A stretch of DNA of 64,000 nucleotides from Cohaesibacter gelatinilyticus (GCF_900215605.1 NZ_OBEL01000001.1:248001-312000), one strand, 5' to 3'. Positions 45,275 through 55,569 are shown, counted from the stretch's first letter. Made by a program: numbers and translations. The notes: generated by a model from the sequence alone, not told the origin.

Positions 45275-46960
45275 TTACATGTTCGGATAGTTTGGTCCGC
45301 CCATGCCTTCCGGCGTGGTCCATGTGATATTGCCGTTTGGATCCTTGATGTCACAAGTCTTGCAGTGGACACAGTTCTGAGCGTTGATCACATATTTGAC
45401 CTCGCCTGGATTGGCATCATCTTCCATCCATTCATAAACCCCCGCCGGGCAGAAGCGGTTGGAAAGGCCAGCATAAACATCATGTTCAGATGATTTCTGC
45501 AGTACTTCGTCACCCAGCTTGAGGTGGATCGGCTGATCTTCCTCATGGTTGGTGGAAGACAGGAAGACAGAAGACAGGCGATCAAACGAGACTTCTCCAT
45601 CTGGTTTTGGATAGTCGATCATCTTGCACTTTGCCGCAGGCAAGGTGCTTTCAGCGTCAGTCTTGCCATGTTTCATGGTGCCAAATGGTGACCAATTGAA
45701 CAGCGTGTTGCACCACATGTCCAACCCGCCAAGAGAGATGCCAAGTACGGTACCCAGCTTCGACCACAGTGGTTTGACATTGCGAACCTTATACAGATCT
45801 TTGCCAATTGGACCATCACGCCATGCCTCTTCATAGGCGATAAGATCATCGTTGGAGCGACCTTCACCAAGAGCATCAACCAGCTTTTCAGCCGCCAACA
45901 TACCGGAATTCATGGCATTGTGGGTGCCCTTGATACGAGGCACATTGACAAGACCAGCGGAACAGCCAATCAAGGCACCACCGGGGAAAGAGACTTTCGG
46001 AACGGACTGATAGCCACCTTCTGTAATGGCACGAGCACCGTAGGAGATACGTTTGCCGCCGACAAAGGTGTCCCGTACAGATGGATGTTGCTTGAAGCGC
46101 TGGAATTCTTCGAACGGAGATAGATATGGATTCTTGTAGTTCAAATGCAGAACAAAACCGACGACAACCTGATTATTCTCCAGATGATACAAGAAGGAAC
46201 CACCACCTGTTTTCATATCCAATGGCCAACCGAAGGAATGAGTGACAAGACCTTGATCATGTTTCTCGGGATCAATCTCCCAAAGCTCTTTGATGCCGAT
46301 ACCAAATTTGGCTAGATCACAGTTTTTGTCCAGCTCGTAATTGGCAATGATTTCTTTGGCGAGTGACCCGCGTACACCCTCGGAGATCAGGGTATATTTG
46401 CCGCGCAGTTCCATGCCGCGCATGAAAGTATCTTTGGGTTGACCATCGCGTCCCACACCCATGTCACCGGTGGCTACACCGCGCACAGCACCATTGTCGT
46501 CATATAATACTTCTGCAGCGGCAAAGCCGGGATAAATCTCAACGCCCAGTGCTTCGGCTTTTTCTGCCAGCCAACGACAAACATTGCCGAGTGAGACGAT
46601 GTAATTCCCATGATTGTTCATCAATGGTGGCATGGTGAAGTTGGGCAACGTAAGGCTACCAGCAGGACCAAGCACCCGGAATACATCCTTCTTGACCTCG
46701 GTCTGGAAGGGATGGGAGCTATCTTCGCGCCAATCAGGCAGCAATTTGTCGAGGCCAACCGGATCGACTACCGCACCAGAGAGAATATGGGCACCAACCT
46801 CGGAGCCTTTTTCCAGTACAACGACGGAAATCTCGGTGCCTTTTTCCTGAGCCAGCTGCATGATGCGGATCGCTGCTGACAAACCTGCTGGCCCGGCACC
46901 GACGATGACAACGTCAAATTCCATATATTCCCGTTCGGGAAGGGCTGTATCGGCAGTCAT
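45275..46960 (-). CDS. Electron-transfer flavoprotein:ubiquinone oxidoreductase
   Basis: Moves electrons from reduced ETF (fatty-acid and amino-acid oxidation) to ubiquinone at the inner membrane. The 561-residue protein has FAD-binding GAGPAGLSAA (21 onward), the conserved LPDWREDSSHPFQTEVKKD, the membrane-associated FPGGALIGCSAGLVNVPRIKGTHNAM, and a [4Fe-4S] domain with CPAGVYEW and INAQNCVHCKTCDIKDP. The ATG at 46958-46960 follows AAGGA; the open extension to 47011 is dissimilar. The gene end has a decayed duplicate downstream. Confidence 0.97.
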   Translation of the reverse strand: MTADTALPEREYMEFDVVIVGAGPAGLSAAIRIMQLAQEKGTEISVVVLEKGSEVGAHILSGAVVDPVGLDKLLPDWREDSSHPFQTEVKKDVFRVLGPAGSLTLPNFTMPPLMNNHGNYIVSLGNVCRWLAEKAEALGVEIYPGFAAAEVLYDDNGAVRGVATGDMGVGRDGQPKDTFMRGMELRGKYTLISEGVRGSLAKEIIANYELDKNCDLAKFGIGIKELWEIDPEKHDQGLVTHSFGWPLDMKTGGGSFLYHLENNQVVVGFVLHLNYKNPYLSPFEEFQRFKQHPSVRDTFVGGKRISYGARAITEGGYQSVPKVSFPGGALIGCSAGLVNVPRIKGTHNAMNSGMLAAEKLVDALGEGRSNDDLIAYEEAWRDGPIGKDLYKVRNVKPLWSKLGTVLGISLGGLDMWCNTLFNWSPFGTMKHGKTDAESTLPAAKCKMIDYPKPDGEVSFDRLSSVFLSSTNHEEDQPIHLKLGDEVLQKSSEHDVYAGLSNRFCPAGVYEWMEDDANPGEVKYVINAQNCVHCKTCDIKDPNGNITWTTPEGMGGPNYPNM

Positions 46961-47116
46961 CAAAAAGGTCCTTTCATTAGAGGTCGGATGGTCCGAAGTC
47001 TTTTCAACCACATAATGAGGCGTACAACAAGTCTATTTGATCATTGTTCATCGCCTGCTATAAAGAATGCTTTAGCGCAAAGAGATATCGGAATCCACGT
47101 GCCAAATTCTCCCAAT

Positions 47117-48133
47117 ATGGTGACATCTGCTCATGATCTGGCTGAACTCATACGATGGTATGATGCTCTTGGCGCAGATTGTCCCTTGGACGAAGATCCC
47201 CAGAACCGTTTTAAGGAGACGGAACGTCAGATTGCCGCTCGTCAGCAGGCCAAGGCGCATATTCAGGCCTCTCCCAATGCTGCGCCCAATATTGGGTGCG
47301 GAAATTCCGCTCATTCTCCTCACAATTTTTCTGCAGGTGCATCACTGGCACCTCATCCATCTCAGACGGATCCACAAGGCGTCAATGCAACCACTTCGAC
47401 GTTTACGTCAAAGTCAATGAATAATCAATTCCCCAATTCGGATAGGTCTGCAGAGGCACGTGCGCCAAATGGATCTGGGGACACTCATCTCGGTGCACCA
47501 GCTCTGGCTGGCATGGGACGACAGGTTGAAGAAGCCAAAGGCCGGGCGCAGCAGGCACAGAACCTGGATCAATTGCGCCAGGCATTGAGCGAGTTTGAAG
47601 GTTGCAGCCTGAAGTTTTCAGCCAAGTCTCTTGTCTTTGGTGATGGTAATCCAAATGCCAGCCTGATGTGCATTGGTGAAGCGCCGGGCCGGGAAGAGGA
47701 TATTCAAGGACTTCCCTTTGTTGGGAGGGCAGGGCAATTGTTGGACAAGATGTTGGCGGCCATTGGGCGAGACCGCTCCAGTTGCTACATCACCAATATC
47801 CTGCCATGGCGTCCACCAGGCAATCGGAAACCAAGCCTGAATGAAAGCGAGATGATGCGTCCTTTCATTCATCGCCATATTGAGTTGGTAAATCCCGATA
47901 TTCTGATTTTTCTGGGAGGCACAGCTGCTCAGCAATTGCTGGTAAGCAAGGACGGTATCATGCGCCTGCGCGGGCGCTGGAAAAGCTATACCATCGCAGA
48001 TCCATCCGGCCAGAACCGACAAATCCCGGCAATGGCGACCCTGCATCCTGCTTTTCTGCTAAGAACACCAGCGCAAAAGCGGGCTGCCTGGCATGATCTT
48101 CTGGAAGTTTCCAGCAAACTTCGTAATTCATGA
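47117..48133 (+). CDS. Uracil-DNA glycosylase, family 4/5-like
   Basis: Removes uracil from DNA. The C-terminal ~200 residues show the type-4-like motifs: IGEAPGREEDIQGLPFVGRAGQLLDKML (water-activating and uracil-stacking loop), YITNILPWRPPGNRKP, ILIFLGGTAAQQLL and the minor-groove loop LHPAFLLR. The N-terminus before it is a helix (HDLAELIRWYDALGADCPLDED) and a ~100-residue linker rich in N, S, A and P, probably disordered. A conserved EGCSLK cysteine is present, but the full iron-sulfur set is not obvious. The ATG at 47117 is preferred over the upstream frame start at 46988, which is inside the ETF-QO leader. Confidence 0.88.
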   Translation: MVTSAHDLAELIRWYDALGADCPLDEDPQNRFKETERQIAARQQAKAHIQASPNAAPNIGCGNSAHSPHNFSAGASLAPHPSQTDPQGVNATTSTFTSKSMNNQFPNSDRSAEARAPNGSGDTHLGAPALAGMGRQVEEAKGRAQQAQNLDQLRQALSEFEGCSLKFSAKSLVFGDGNPNASLMCIGEAPGREEDIQGLPFVGRAGQLLDKMLAAIGRDRSSCYITNILPWRPPGNRKPSLNESEMMRPFIHRHIELVNPDILIFLGGTAAQQLLVSKDGIMRLRGRWKSYTIADPSGQNRQIPAMATLHPAFLLRTPAQKRAAWHDLLEVSSKLRNS

Positions 48134-48258
48134 TAGCTGAACGCCTGTGCTTTCATGGTAGAATAGGTGTCGGAGAGCTTTCCGCCAGATTGTCAGGCTG
48201 AATTGACTGCTCCTGGAAGTCCATGCAGGGCAGCATATTTCATTTATGAGTGATTGAA

Positions 48259-48298
48259 GAAAAAAGGCGATGCACTGCACCGCCTTGTGTTTGTTTTG
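48259..48298. terminator. Bidirectional terminator
   Basis: AAGGCG / CGCCTT (48264-48269 / 48281-48286) flanked by AAAAAA and a T-rich tail, between the UDG gene and the wall hydrolase gene. Confidence 0.75.
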
Positions 48299-48312
48299 TT
48301 GCGGGTAGGGGC

Positions 48313-49947
48313 CTAACTCCAGCCGCCACCATATGTTTTATAGAAGATATGAAGGCCGATCTTACCGCGACGTTTCATGGTACGAGCCCATTTGGGGCGC
48401 ACATAGGTGGCGTGATAATGGGTGGACGAGCCAACATTCTTCAGCCAGACCTCTTCATTGATCACCTGATCGGATAACTTCCAGGCTGTATCCCAAGCCT
48501 TCTTGGACAGGATCCGGTCCCGAATGCCATCACAGGCAAATGAGAATTGGCAAGCGTTCCGCTTATGCTTGTTTTGATAGACCACACCGCAGATGGTGTT
48601 TGGATAGGTCGGATTCTTCACCCGGTTCATTACAACCTGTGCGACGGCAATCTGGCCTTTGATCGGCTCAGATCGGCTTTCGAAATAAATGGCATTTGCC
48701 AAACAGGTCTTTTGTTGCTTGGTATAGCTGGATTTCGGCAGCTTGTTGGTCACCCAGGCATGTTCACCTCTGGCTGGAATCTTGACCTTCTTTTTCTTGG
48801 AAGAGCCAAAATTGAACCAGCTTGCCCAACGCGACTTTTTCTTCGGTTTTTCTGCCTTCACTTTGACGGGCGCCAAGGATGCGACCTGAATACGCGGTTC
48901 CTGTTTTCTAACTGGTACCTTCTTGCTGTTTTTAGCTTTTGCCAGAACAGCGCTGGTGTCCATCGGCTTGGAAGAAGACTTGGAAGCGATGGTGGATTTG
49001 ATTGCTTTTTTGCCTATTGCAGGCTTGGTACGTGGCAAGGCGGCAATCAAGTTCAGCGGTCCCTTGCGTTCAGTTGCAGTTTTGCCAGGGTTGCGATCTG
49101 TGTTGGAGATAGCCTTGCCAACAGCCTCGGCACTACCGGTCGGTTCAGGGTTAAGGTAAGGATTATCCTCGATGACCTGTCCGGTTTTCTGCTCTGTCAG
49201 GATGGCACGAAATGGCTCTTCAAGCGCTTGCAAGGAATTCGGGGCATAGGCTAGCGATGTAGATCCTGTTGCGAGACCATCTGCAGGACGAGTTGTGACA
49301 GTTTTGCCAGACGGCTGGGTATTTGCCTGTGCCAACGCTATCGGCGATCGTTTTATCTTGGGAGGCCGTGGTAATACAAAGGCTTTGGCATCCGCCATCA
49401 TGATACGGCGATCTTTGGCCCGGTGAAAGGCCTGTCTTGGCAGGGCTTCGCGTTTCGGATCTTGGAACAGGCTTGCCATGTTCCAAAGGGAACCGGACCA
49501 GTTCAAGCCAATAGCTTTTCGACCGCTGGCGACTTCATACGGCTCCCATCCCCAAGCCTTGCGCTTATCTCCCTTGGCGGCACGGTTCACAACCAGATCT
49601 TGCTTCTTGTCGATAAAGAGGATCGGAAGATTTGCGTCTGGATCATAGCGTCCAGCTTGCGGGTCATCCTTGATAATTTCAGCAATCTTGATAAGTGCTC
49701 GATGTGATCCGGAATTCCCAGCGATGGCGTCTGTCATGGCAAAGTCAAGCTGCGTCCCGCGTATTCCCAGTTGATCGCCGGAAAACAGGCTGTGTGTCCA
49801 TGCTTGCTGGCGAACCTGGGCCAGTGACAGACCGGCACGGCTTTCTTCCGGGATAGGCTGGGTGAAAGACAGGATAAGGCCTGTGCTTACGAGCAAGCCC
49901 GATACAAAGCGAGAGCTCACACGGCCCAAAGCAGTTTTTGACATCAC
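48313..49947 (-). CDS. Cell wall hydrolase, SleB-type (Hydrolase_2)
   Basis: A 544-residue exported protein. It has an N-terminal signal/anchor segment (SGLLVSTGLILSFTQ), a long low-complexity middle rich in K, P, A and S, and a C-terminal SleB-like hydrolase domain (about 425-540): CLANAIYFESRSEPIKGQIAVAQVVMNRVKNPTYPNTICGVVYQ, with the catalytic Glu in YFESR, then CQFSFACDG and HYHATYVRPKWA. Such enzymes cleave peptidoglycan during growth or division. The K/P-rich middle (KKKSRWASWFNFGSSKKKKVK) may bind wall polymers. Confidence 0.92.
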   Translation of the reverse strand: MMSKTALGRVSSRFVSGLLVSTGLILSFTQPIPEESRAGLSLAQVRQQAWTHSLFSGDQLGIRGTQLDFAMTDAIAGNSGSHRALIKIAEIIKDDPQAGRYDPDANLPILFIDKKQDLVVNRAAKGDKRKAWGWEPYEVASGRKAIGLNWSGSLWNMASLFQDPKREALPRQAFHRAKDRRIMMADAKAFVLPRPPKIKRSPIALAQANTQPSGKTVTTRPADGLATGSTSLAYAPNSLQALEEPFRAILTEQKTGQVIEDNPYLNPEPTGSAEAVGKAISNTDRNPGKTATERKGPLNLIAALPRTKPAIGKKAIKSTIASKSSSKPMDTSAVLAKAKNSKKVPVRKQEPRIQVASLAPVKVKAEKPKKKSRWASWFNFGSSKKKKVKIPARGEHAWVTNKLPKSSYTKQQKTCLANAIYFESRSEPIKGQIAVAQVVMNRVKNPTYPNTICGVVYQNKHKRNACQFSFACDGIRDRILSKKAWDTAWKLSDQVINEEVWLKNVGSSTHYHATYVRPKWARTMKRRGKIGLHIFYKTYGGGWS

Positions 49948-50472
49948 GTCACCACTTACACATACGCAACTAATTTACACAATCACGACTCTAGAAAACG
50001 CAGATGCCGCGAACGCAAATGTCAGAAATGAGATACAGATCACTCCTGATCGCGTATGATAATGGGCTATTAACCTTGAAAGACAGTTAACAGCCGGATC
50101 AAAAATTTAGCCAACGAAAAACCCGCTTTCTATGGGTACTGCCGACCATGGCATGTCAAGAAAATCCAGTCTGTGAGCACTGTTCTGGTGGTTAAGGACT
50201 GGAATGTGCAGGCTCTCTCTCATGGCAATGGGGCATGGATAAGGCAGGCAAAGATATGGCTAATAGTCAGTGCTTCACTTCAATTATGAAGGCATCATGA
50301 AGAATAGGGTGATGTTGAATGGCAAATTGCATTGGCAGCAATGATGGGATGTTAATTCGGTTTAACCATGATCAAGGCAGCAAGGGCTCTCGCAGATAGG
50401 CATTGTGAACGACTGCTTGGTTGTATGAGCCACGCAGTTAGACAAAAGAGGCGAAAAGGAAAGTTGGAAATG

Positions 50473-50499
50473 AAAAATGCCCGGACCGAGGTCCGGGCA
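50473..50499 (-). terminator. Orphan rho-independent terminator
   Basis: TGCCCGGAC / GTCCGGGCA (50478-50486 / 50491-50499) followed on the minus strand by TTTTT. No coding gene precedes it. Confidence 0.75.
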
Positions 50500-50920
50500 A
50501 GTTGTCGGTACTAAGCAAATAAGGGCTAACCTACTCACGTTCAAACCAGCAAAGAACGTCTTCAGTCGGACACGAAAATCGGAACAGTCCCCGCAGAATG
50601 TTCGCGTTTCGCACCTAGAGCCAAGAAAGGTGGAGCGTCCAGCCTTACAAGCCAAGCAAAACCAGACTAACGCTTTTCAAAACCTAAATCATCCCCCAAA
50701 ATTCAATGAATAGTAGGATTTTCCCCCAAAAATTGGGGGGTGTTTTGGCTGATTTGCAACACTTATGCATCTTAAGTGTATAATTCTGTATCCAATTCAG
50801 TATTTTTGTGTACGCCTGATTAATTGGTTGTACGTGAAAGCGATTCGTATTTATAAGTGTGTTTCCCTGTGGATGTATTGTAAATATCTGTTTGGGAGCC
50901 AAGCGTTTTATTGGTACGGA

Positions 50921-50941
50921 TATAATGTGACCTTTCGGTCA
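50921..50941 (+). promoter_or_regulatory. Possible promoter -10 box with adjacent palindrome
   Basis: TATAAT (50921-50926) and TGACC-TTTC-GGTCA (50928-50941) lie about 100 bases ahead of the small membrane gene. No good -35 box was found. Confidence 0.4.
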
Positions 50942-51040
50942 AAAACGAGGCTGTTAAACTATACCCCTCCGGGATCGCAACTCGTATTTTGAAGTCGTCT
51001 CTGTTATGGCTATGAAACTGTCGGATTGGGAGACAACCAA

Positions 51041-51280
51041 ATGGATCGCAAAAATCAGCCTCTTTGGCTGCGTCTGCTCAATGCTGTCAGCGTTCTGGCG
51101 ATTTTAGTCTTTGTATTCATATATCAAGCCAGGCTGTCTGATTGGCCTGCCTACCTATTGGTTCTGGTGACAATAGGTGGGGCAATAGTGAATTTTGTCC
51201 TCCATCTGAAAGATGCAATGAACAACCGTGTGACGGATCGAAACGGTGCAGGTTCATCAAGTGAGGGCAGTAAGAAATAG
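51041..51280 (+). CDS. Small membrane protein of unknown function
   Basis: A 79-residue protein with two hydrophobic segments (LWLRLLNAVSVLAILVFVF and PAYLLVLVTIGGAIVNFVL) and a polar tail. The ATG at 51041 has GGGAG about 13 bases upstream, a rather long spacing; the frame opens at a TTG at 51026. No family recognised. It faces meaB across about 180 bases with no gene. Confidence 0.68.
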   Translation: MDRKNQPLWLRLLNAVSVLAILVFVFIYQARLSDWPAYLLVLVTIGGAIVNFVLHLKDAMNNRVTDRNGAGSSSEGSKK

Positions 51281-51458
51281 TGTTTGCAAACAAATAGCCT
51301 GTGACAATGGTTGGGTTCCGGGAAATCCGAAGGGCGAGATACTTTTGCCCATTGGCGGAATTGTAAGATCTTGAAGATACGCCACATTGTTGCGGTTTGT
51401 CGCCACGTCACCGGGCAAAATTATCCTCGCAGAATTCACTCAACGAATAGGGGCTGAG

Positions 51459-52418
51459 CTAGGGCGTTAGACGGTGCGTCAATTCCTCTGTAATTTTGAA
51501 CTCAGCCTCAAAAGGCCCCCCAGCCTCATCCAGATGATCATCCAGTTGGGCATGTAGAAGGCCGATTTGTCCAAATTTCATGCCAATTCGGTCACGCAGC
51601 CATAGTCGCATCTGTTCGCGGCGGTGAGCTGAAAACTTTCCACTCTCCAATAGACAGTTTCTATGCAGATCGACCTGCTCAATCAGCAAGTCCAGTCCCT
51701 GTCCGGTAGGGGAGGATGTCATCAGGACGGGAGTTGACCAATCTTCCTTTTTCTTTAGAGCAAGTGAAAGCGCTCCTTGAACATCTGCTTTGGCGCGCCG
51801 GGCAGGGGCACCCATATCAGCCTTGGTTACAGTGACGATGTCTGGCAGTTCCATGATACCGGCTTTCATGAATTGCAAGCTGTCGCCAGAGCCAGGCTGA
51901 ATACAGAGCACGATGGTGTCGGCTGCGAAGGCAATGTCGGCTTCTGATTGTCCGATTCCCACGCTCTCGACCAGAACCCGATCGAATACGGCTCGCATGA
52001 GAATTATAGCTGCCAAGCTTTCATGAGAAAGACCTCCAAGGCGATCTCGCGCTGCCATGGATCTCACAAAAACATTCTTGTCTGCAGGATCTGTATCGAG
52101 ACGCGTACGATCTCCCAAGAGCGCGCCAAGAGAAAAGCGAGAAGAAGGATCAACAGCCACAACACCAACGCTTTCGCCACGTCGACGCCATTCTCTGATC
52201 AGGGCATTGGTAAGGGTCGATTTGCCAACCCCGGGAGGGCCGGTAAGACCAACAACGTGAGCTTTCGCATTGCGAGCGGCTTCATCAAGCAACAGGGCGG
52301 TCTTCAGCTGACCATCTTGTGCTTCTATATTGCTAAGCGCACGGGCAAGGGCACGCTTGCCGCCATCACGTATTGCATCCAGACACCACAAATCCTGTGA
52401 CACACTCGTCTCCTGCAC
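51459..52418 (-). CDS. meaB: MeaB/ArgK family GTPase (methylmalonyl-CoA mutase chaperone)
   Basis: G3E GTPase that helps load and protect adenosylcobalamin in methylmalonyl-CoA mutase. The 319-residue protein has the P-loop GLTGPPGVGKSTLTNAL (57-72), the switch motif VDPSSRFSLGALLGDRTRL, ESVGIGQSEADIA, the NKxD-like TVTKADMGAPARRAKADV, and LMTSSPTGQGLDLL. The mutase genes are not nearby. It is followed on the same strand, upstream, by PPDK after about 100 bases. Confidence 0.95.
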   Translation of the reverse strand: MQETSVSQDLWCLDAIRDGGKRALARALSNIEAQDGQLKTALLLDEAARNAKAHVVGLTGPPGVGKSTLTNALIREWRRRGESVGVVAVDPSSRFSLGALLGDRTRLDTDPADKNVFVRSMAARDRLGGLSHESLAAIILMRAVFDRVLVESVGIGQSEADIAFAADTIVLCIQPGSGDSLQFMKAGIMELPDIVTVTKADMGAPARRAKADVQGALSLALKKKEDWSTPVLMTSSPTGQGLDLLIEQVDLHRNCLLESGKFSAHRREQMRLWLRDRIGMKFGQIGLLHAQLDDHLDEAGGPFEAEFKITEELTHRLTP

Positions 52419-52524
52419 ACCAATTCATCTTCACTCAGTGCTAACACATCTCAAGTGACAGTCTGAACCAGACAAAAGCGCATATCTGTAGAACTATTTG
52501 CGCATGCTGATTGGGGGCACAAAC

Positions 52525-55197
52525 CTAACGATGCTCGGCTGCTTTGAGATAGGCTTGCGCCGCAGCCAGGCGTGCGATCGGTACGCGGAAAGGCGAGCAG
52601 GAGACATAATCAAGCTCAATCTTCTCACAGAATTCGATCGAGGCCGGATCACCTCCATGTTCGCCACAGATCCCCATCTTGATATCGTCACGGGCAAATC
52701 GGCCGCGTTCGGCTGCTATCTCGATGAGTTCGCCAACTCCATTGGTATCCAGACTGATGAAAGGGTCGTGGTCAATTATTCCCAAGCGTTGATAGTCGGC
52801 TAGAAAACGCGATGCGTCATCACGGCTGATGCCATAGGTGGTCTGGGTCAGATCGTTGGTCCCGAACGAGAAGAACTCAGCGCTCTCAGCGATGGTGCGT
52901 GCTTGCAAACAAGCTCTTGGCAGTTCGATCATGGTGCCAACGCTGTAATCGACACTACGACCTGCTTCTGCCATCACATCGGCACCAACCGCATCGATCC
53001 GTGCCTTCACATAATCGAGTTCCTCCCGCAAGCCGACAAGTGGCACCATGATTTCCGGTTGCACCGCTCGTCCGGTTTTTACCGCTGCTGTGATTGCAGC
53101 CTCAAAGATGGCTCGGACTTGCATTTCGGCAATTTCGGGATAGGTGATGGCCAGACGGCACCCACGATGCCCCAACATCGGATTGAATTCGTGCAAGGTG
53201 GTGATACGCGCCTGCAAAGCTTCTGGTGTCAGACGCAAGGATGGTGCCACATGGGCGATATCTTCCACTTCATGTGGCACAAATTCGTGCAATGGAGGAT
53301 CCAATAGTCGAATGGTGACTGGCAGTCCCGCCATAATCTCGAAGAGTTCGGTGAAGTCTTTGCGTTGCATTGGCAACAGGGTTGCGAGAGCATCGCGACG
53401 TGCTTCAACATCTTCGGCAAAGATCATCTCGCGCATGGCCGAAATGCGATCTTCATCAAAGAACATATGCTCTGTCCGGCAAAGGCCGATACCTTCTGCA
53501 CCAAACTCGCGAGCAGACTTGGCATCTTGCGGTGTTTCTGCATTGCAACGCACACGCATGCGGCGGGCTTCATCCACCCAACCCATAAGGGTGGAAAATT
53601 CGCCCGTCAATTCCGGCTTCTGCATGGGGACATCTCCAAGCAGAATTTCACCCGAGCTACCACAAATGGTCACGACATCTCCCTTCTTAAGGGTAATATG
53701 ACCAACGGATAGAATTTCCTTGTCATAGTCAATGCGCAAAGACCCGGCGCCGGAAACACATGGTTTGCCCATACCTCTGGCAACCACTGCTGCGTGAGAC
53801 GTCATGCCGCCCCGCGCTGTCAGAATGCCTTGTGCCGCATGCATGCCATGAATATCTTCCGGGCTGGTTTCAACCCTTGCAAGGATAACCCTGCGGCCTT
53901 GCGCCGCCAGACTTTCCGCTTCATCGGCATGGAATATCAACTGACCTGAAGCTGCGCCAGGGGAGGCAGGCAAGCCTTTTGCGACCAGATTACGTTCAGC
54001 ATCTTCCGCGATTGTAGGGTGTAGCAATTGATCCAGAGAGCGAGGATCAATGCGCAAAATGGCTTCATCACGGCTGATGACGCCTTCGTTGGCCATTTCA
54101 ACGGCTATGCGCAAAGCTGCTTTGCCGGTACGTTTGCCAATGCGGGTCTGCAACATCCATAATCTACCACGCTCGATGGTGAATTCGAGATCTTGCATGT
54201 CTTTGTAGTGATGCTCAAGAGTCTGGCAAATATCGGAAAATTCCGAAAATGCTTTGGGCATCACTTCTTCCATTGAAGGAGCCTGATTATGCCCTGACAA
54301 ACGTGCCTGAAGTGTCAAATCCTGCGGCGTGCGAATGCCCGCGACGACATCTTCACCTTGGGCATTGATCAGGAACTCACCATATAATGCTTTCTCGCCA
54401 GTGGAAGGGTTGCGGGTAAAGGCAACTCCAGTGGCTGAATCCTGTCCCATATTGCCAAAAACCATAGCCTGAATATTGACGCCAGTTCCCCAATCTTCAG
54501 GGATGTCATGAAGGCGACGATAGGTGATGGCACGGGCATTCATCCAGCTGGAAAAAACTGCACCAATGGCTCCCCACAATTGTTCTTCCCCATCTTGAGG
54601 GAAAGCTTCCTCCAGTTCGTCTTCGATCAGCAACTTGTAGCGGGCAATAACATTCTTCCAGTCATCTGCACTAAGGTCAGTGTCCAGCACATAACCGCGC
54701 TCATCCTTGATCTGCTCGATGATATCTTCGAAATCATGGTGATCGACACCCATGACCACATCGCCATACATCTGAATGAAACGGCGATAGCTATCATAAG
54801 CAAAGCGTGCGTCACCGGAAGCCTGTGCAAGGGCCTCGACAGTGACATCATTCAGGCCGAGATTGAGAACAGTATCCATCATGCCCGGCATTGAAACACG
54901 GGCACCTGAGCGCACAGACAACAGCAGGGGATGCTCGGCATCGCCAAACCGCCGACCAGTTTGCTCCCCAACTTTGGCAAGAGCGTCCTTGACCTGCGCT
55001 TTCAGGTCTTCAGGATAGGAATGGCCATTGTCGTAATAGTAGCGACATAGTTCGGTGGTAAGAGTAAAACCTGGAGGTACGGGCAATCCCAAATTGCTCA
55101 TCTCCGCCAGATTGGCTCCTTTGCCGCCAAGCAGGCTGCGCATGCTTGCGTCACCTTGGGCGGATCCGTTGCCAAAACCATAGACCCACTGAGCCAT
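52525..55197 (-). CDS. ppdK: Pyruvate, phosphate dikinase
   Basis: Interconverts pyruvate, ATP and phosphate with phosphoenolpyruvate, AMP and pyrophosphate; in this group it supplies PEP for gluconeogenesis or balances the PEP-pyruvate node. The 890-residue protein has the nucleotide-binding start LLGGKGANLAEMSNLGLPVPPGFT, the histidine domain GGMTSHAAVVARGMGKPCVSGA, and the PEP/pyruvate domain with MLGHRGCRLAITYPEI, FGTNDLTQTTYG and the catalytic Cys in GICGEHGGDP. Start MAQWVYGFGNG is family-typical. Confidence 0.98.
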   Translation of the reverse strand: MAQWVYGFGNGSAQGDASMRSLLGGKGANLAEMSNLGLPVPPGFTLTTELCRYYYDNGHSYPEDLKAQVKDALAKVGEQTGRRFGDAEHPLLLSVRSGARVSMPGMMDTVLNLGLNDVTVEALAQASGDARFAYDSYRRFIQMYGDVVMGVDHHDFEDIIEQIKDERGYVLDTDLSADDWKNVIARYKLLIEDELEEAFPQDGEEQLWGAIGAVFSSWMNARAITYRRLHDIPEDWGTGVNIQAMVFGNMGQDSATGVAFTRNPSTGEKALYGEFLINAQGEDVVAGIRTPQDLTLQARLSGHNQAPSMEEVMPKAFSEFSDICQTLEHHYKDMQDLEFTIERGRLWMLQTRIGKRTGKAALRIAVEMANEGVISRDEAILRIDPRSLDQLLHPTIAEDAERNLVAKGLPASPGAASGQLIFHADEAESLAAQGRRVILARVETSPEDIHGMHAAQGILTARGGMTSHAAVVARGMGKPCVSGAGSLRIDYDKEILSVGHITLKKGDVVTICGSSGEILLGDVPMQKPELTGEFSTLMGWVDEARRMRVRCNAETPQDAKSAREFGAEGIGLCRTEHMFFDEDRISAMREMIFAEDVEARRDALATLLPMQRKDFTELFEIMAGLPVTIRLLDPPLHEFVPHEVEDIAHVAPSLRLTPEALQARITTLHEFNPMLGHRGCRLAITYPEIAEMQVRAIFEAAITAAVKTGRAVQPEIMVPLVGLREELDYVKARIDAVGADVMAEAGRSVDYSVGTMIELPRACLQARTIAESAEFFSFGTNDLTQTTYGISRDDASRFLADYQRLGIIDHDPFISLDTNGVGELIEIAAERGRFARDDIKMGICGEHGGDPASIEFCEKIELDYVSCSPFRVPIARLAAAQAYLKAAEHR

Positions 55198-55569
55198 CTT
55201 TCAGTCCTCTAACTCACACGCTAGGGCTCCACAGCAATGGGTAGGGTTGCCTTGCTGTTCGCCACCATGATGTTGCCACTCTCGATAATCTGAACCGATG
55301 CTGCAAGTTCGCAAAGTGTATCAGATGAGTCGCAAAACCATCACAGTTTAACCAGTAAAATGTTGCGATGCAACAAAAGTCAGGGTTTTTACGCCCCAGC
55401 CTGATGTCAAGGTTAAGCCAGAACTTGTCGTTTTGCAGTGTTGTGACCATTTTTGAAAAACAAGGACAGCTTCCAACAACAAGATATCAAAAGAAGATCT
55501 GTTGTCATCTCGTTGTCATGCAATCTTGGCATTCAAGTCGGCAATCATCGACGAGTGAGTGAATCTTGG
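55198..55569. other. Divergent region between ppdK and arsR
   Basis: No gene seen. It should hold the ppdK promoter and the arsR operator/promoter; no clear ArsR-box dyad could be fixed by eye. Confidence 0.45.

Larger units (their letters stand above)
49948..51040. other. Long intergenic region without a recognised protein gene
   Basis: About 1.1 kb. It contains an orphan minus-strand terminator (50473-50499) with no gene feeding it, a CCCCCAA/TTGGGGG hairpin (50723-50739), and a near TTAA-N6-TTAACCAT motif (50352-50369). The right end is AT-rich and has a perfect TATAAT (50921-50926) followed by the palindrome TGACC-TTTC-GGTCA. The 97-codon minus frame at 50362-50655 crosses the terminator and is not a gene. 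A small RNA is possible. Confidence 0.5.

Noticed and set aside
45047-45323. Minus-strand frames beside the ETF-QO gene end
   Set aside because: They are made of the tandem palindromes and the frameshifted remnant of the gene end.
50352-50369. CtrA site TTAA-N6-TTAACCAT
   Set aside because: The spacing is six and not seven, and no start site is known here.
50362-50655. 97-codon minus-strand open frame
   Set aside because: It runs through a strong minus-strand terminator, has odd composition and no start signal.
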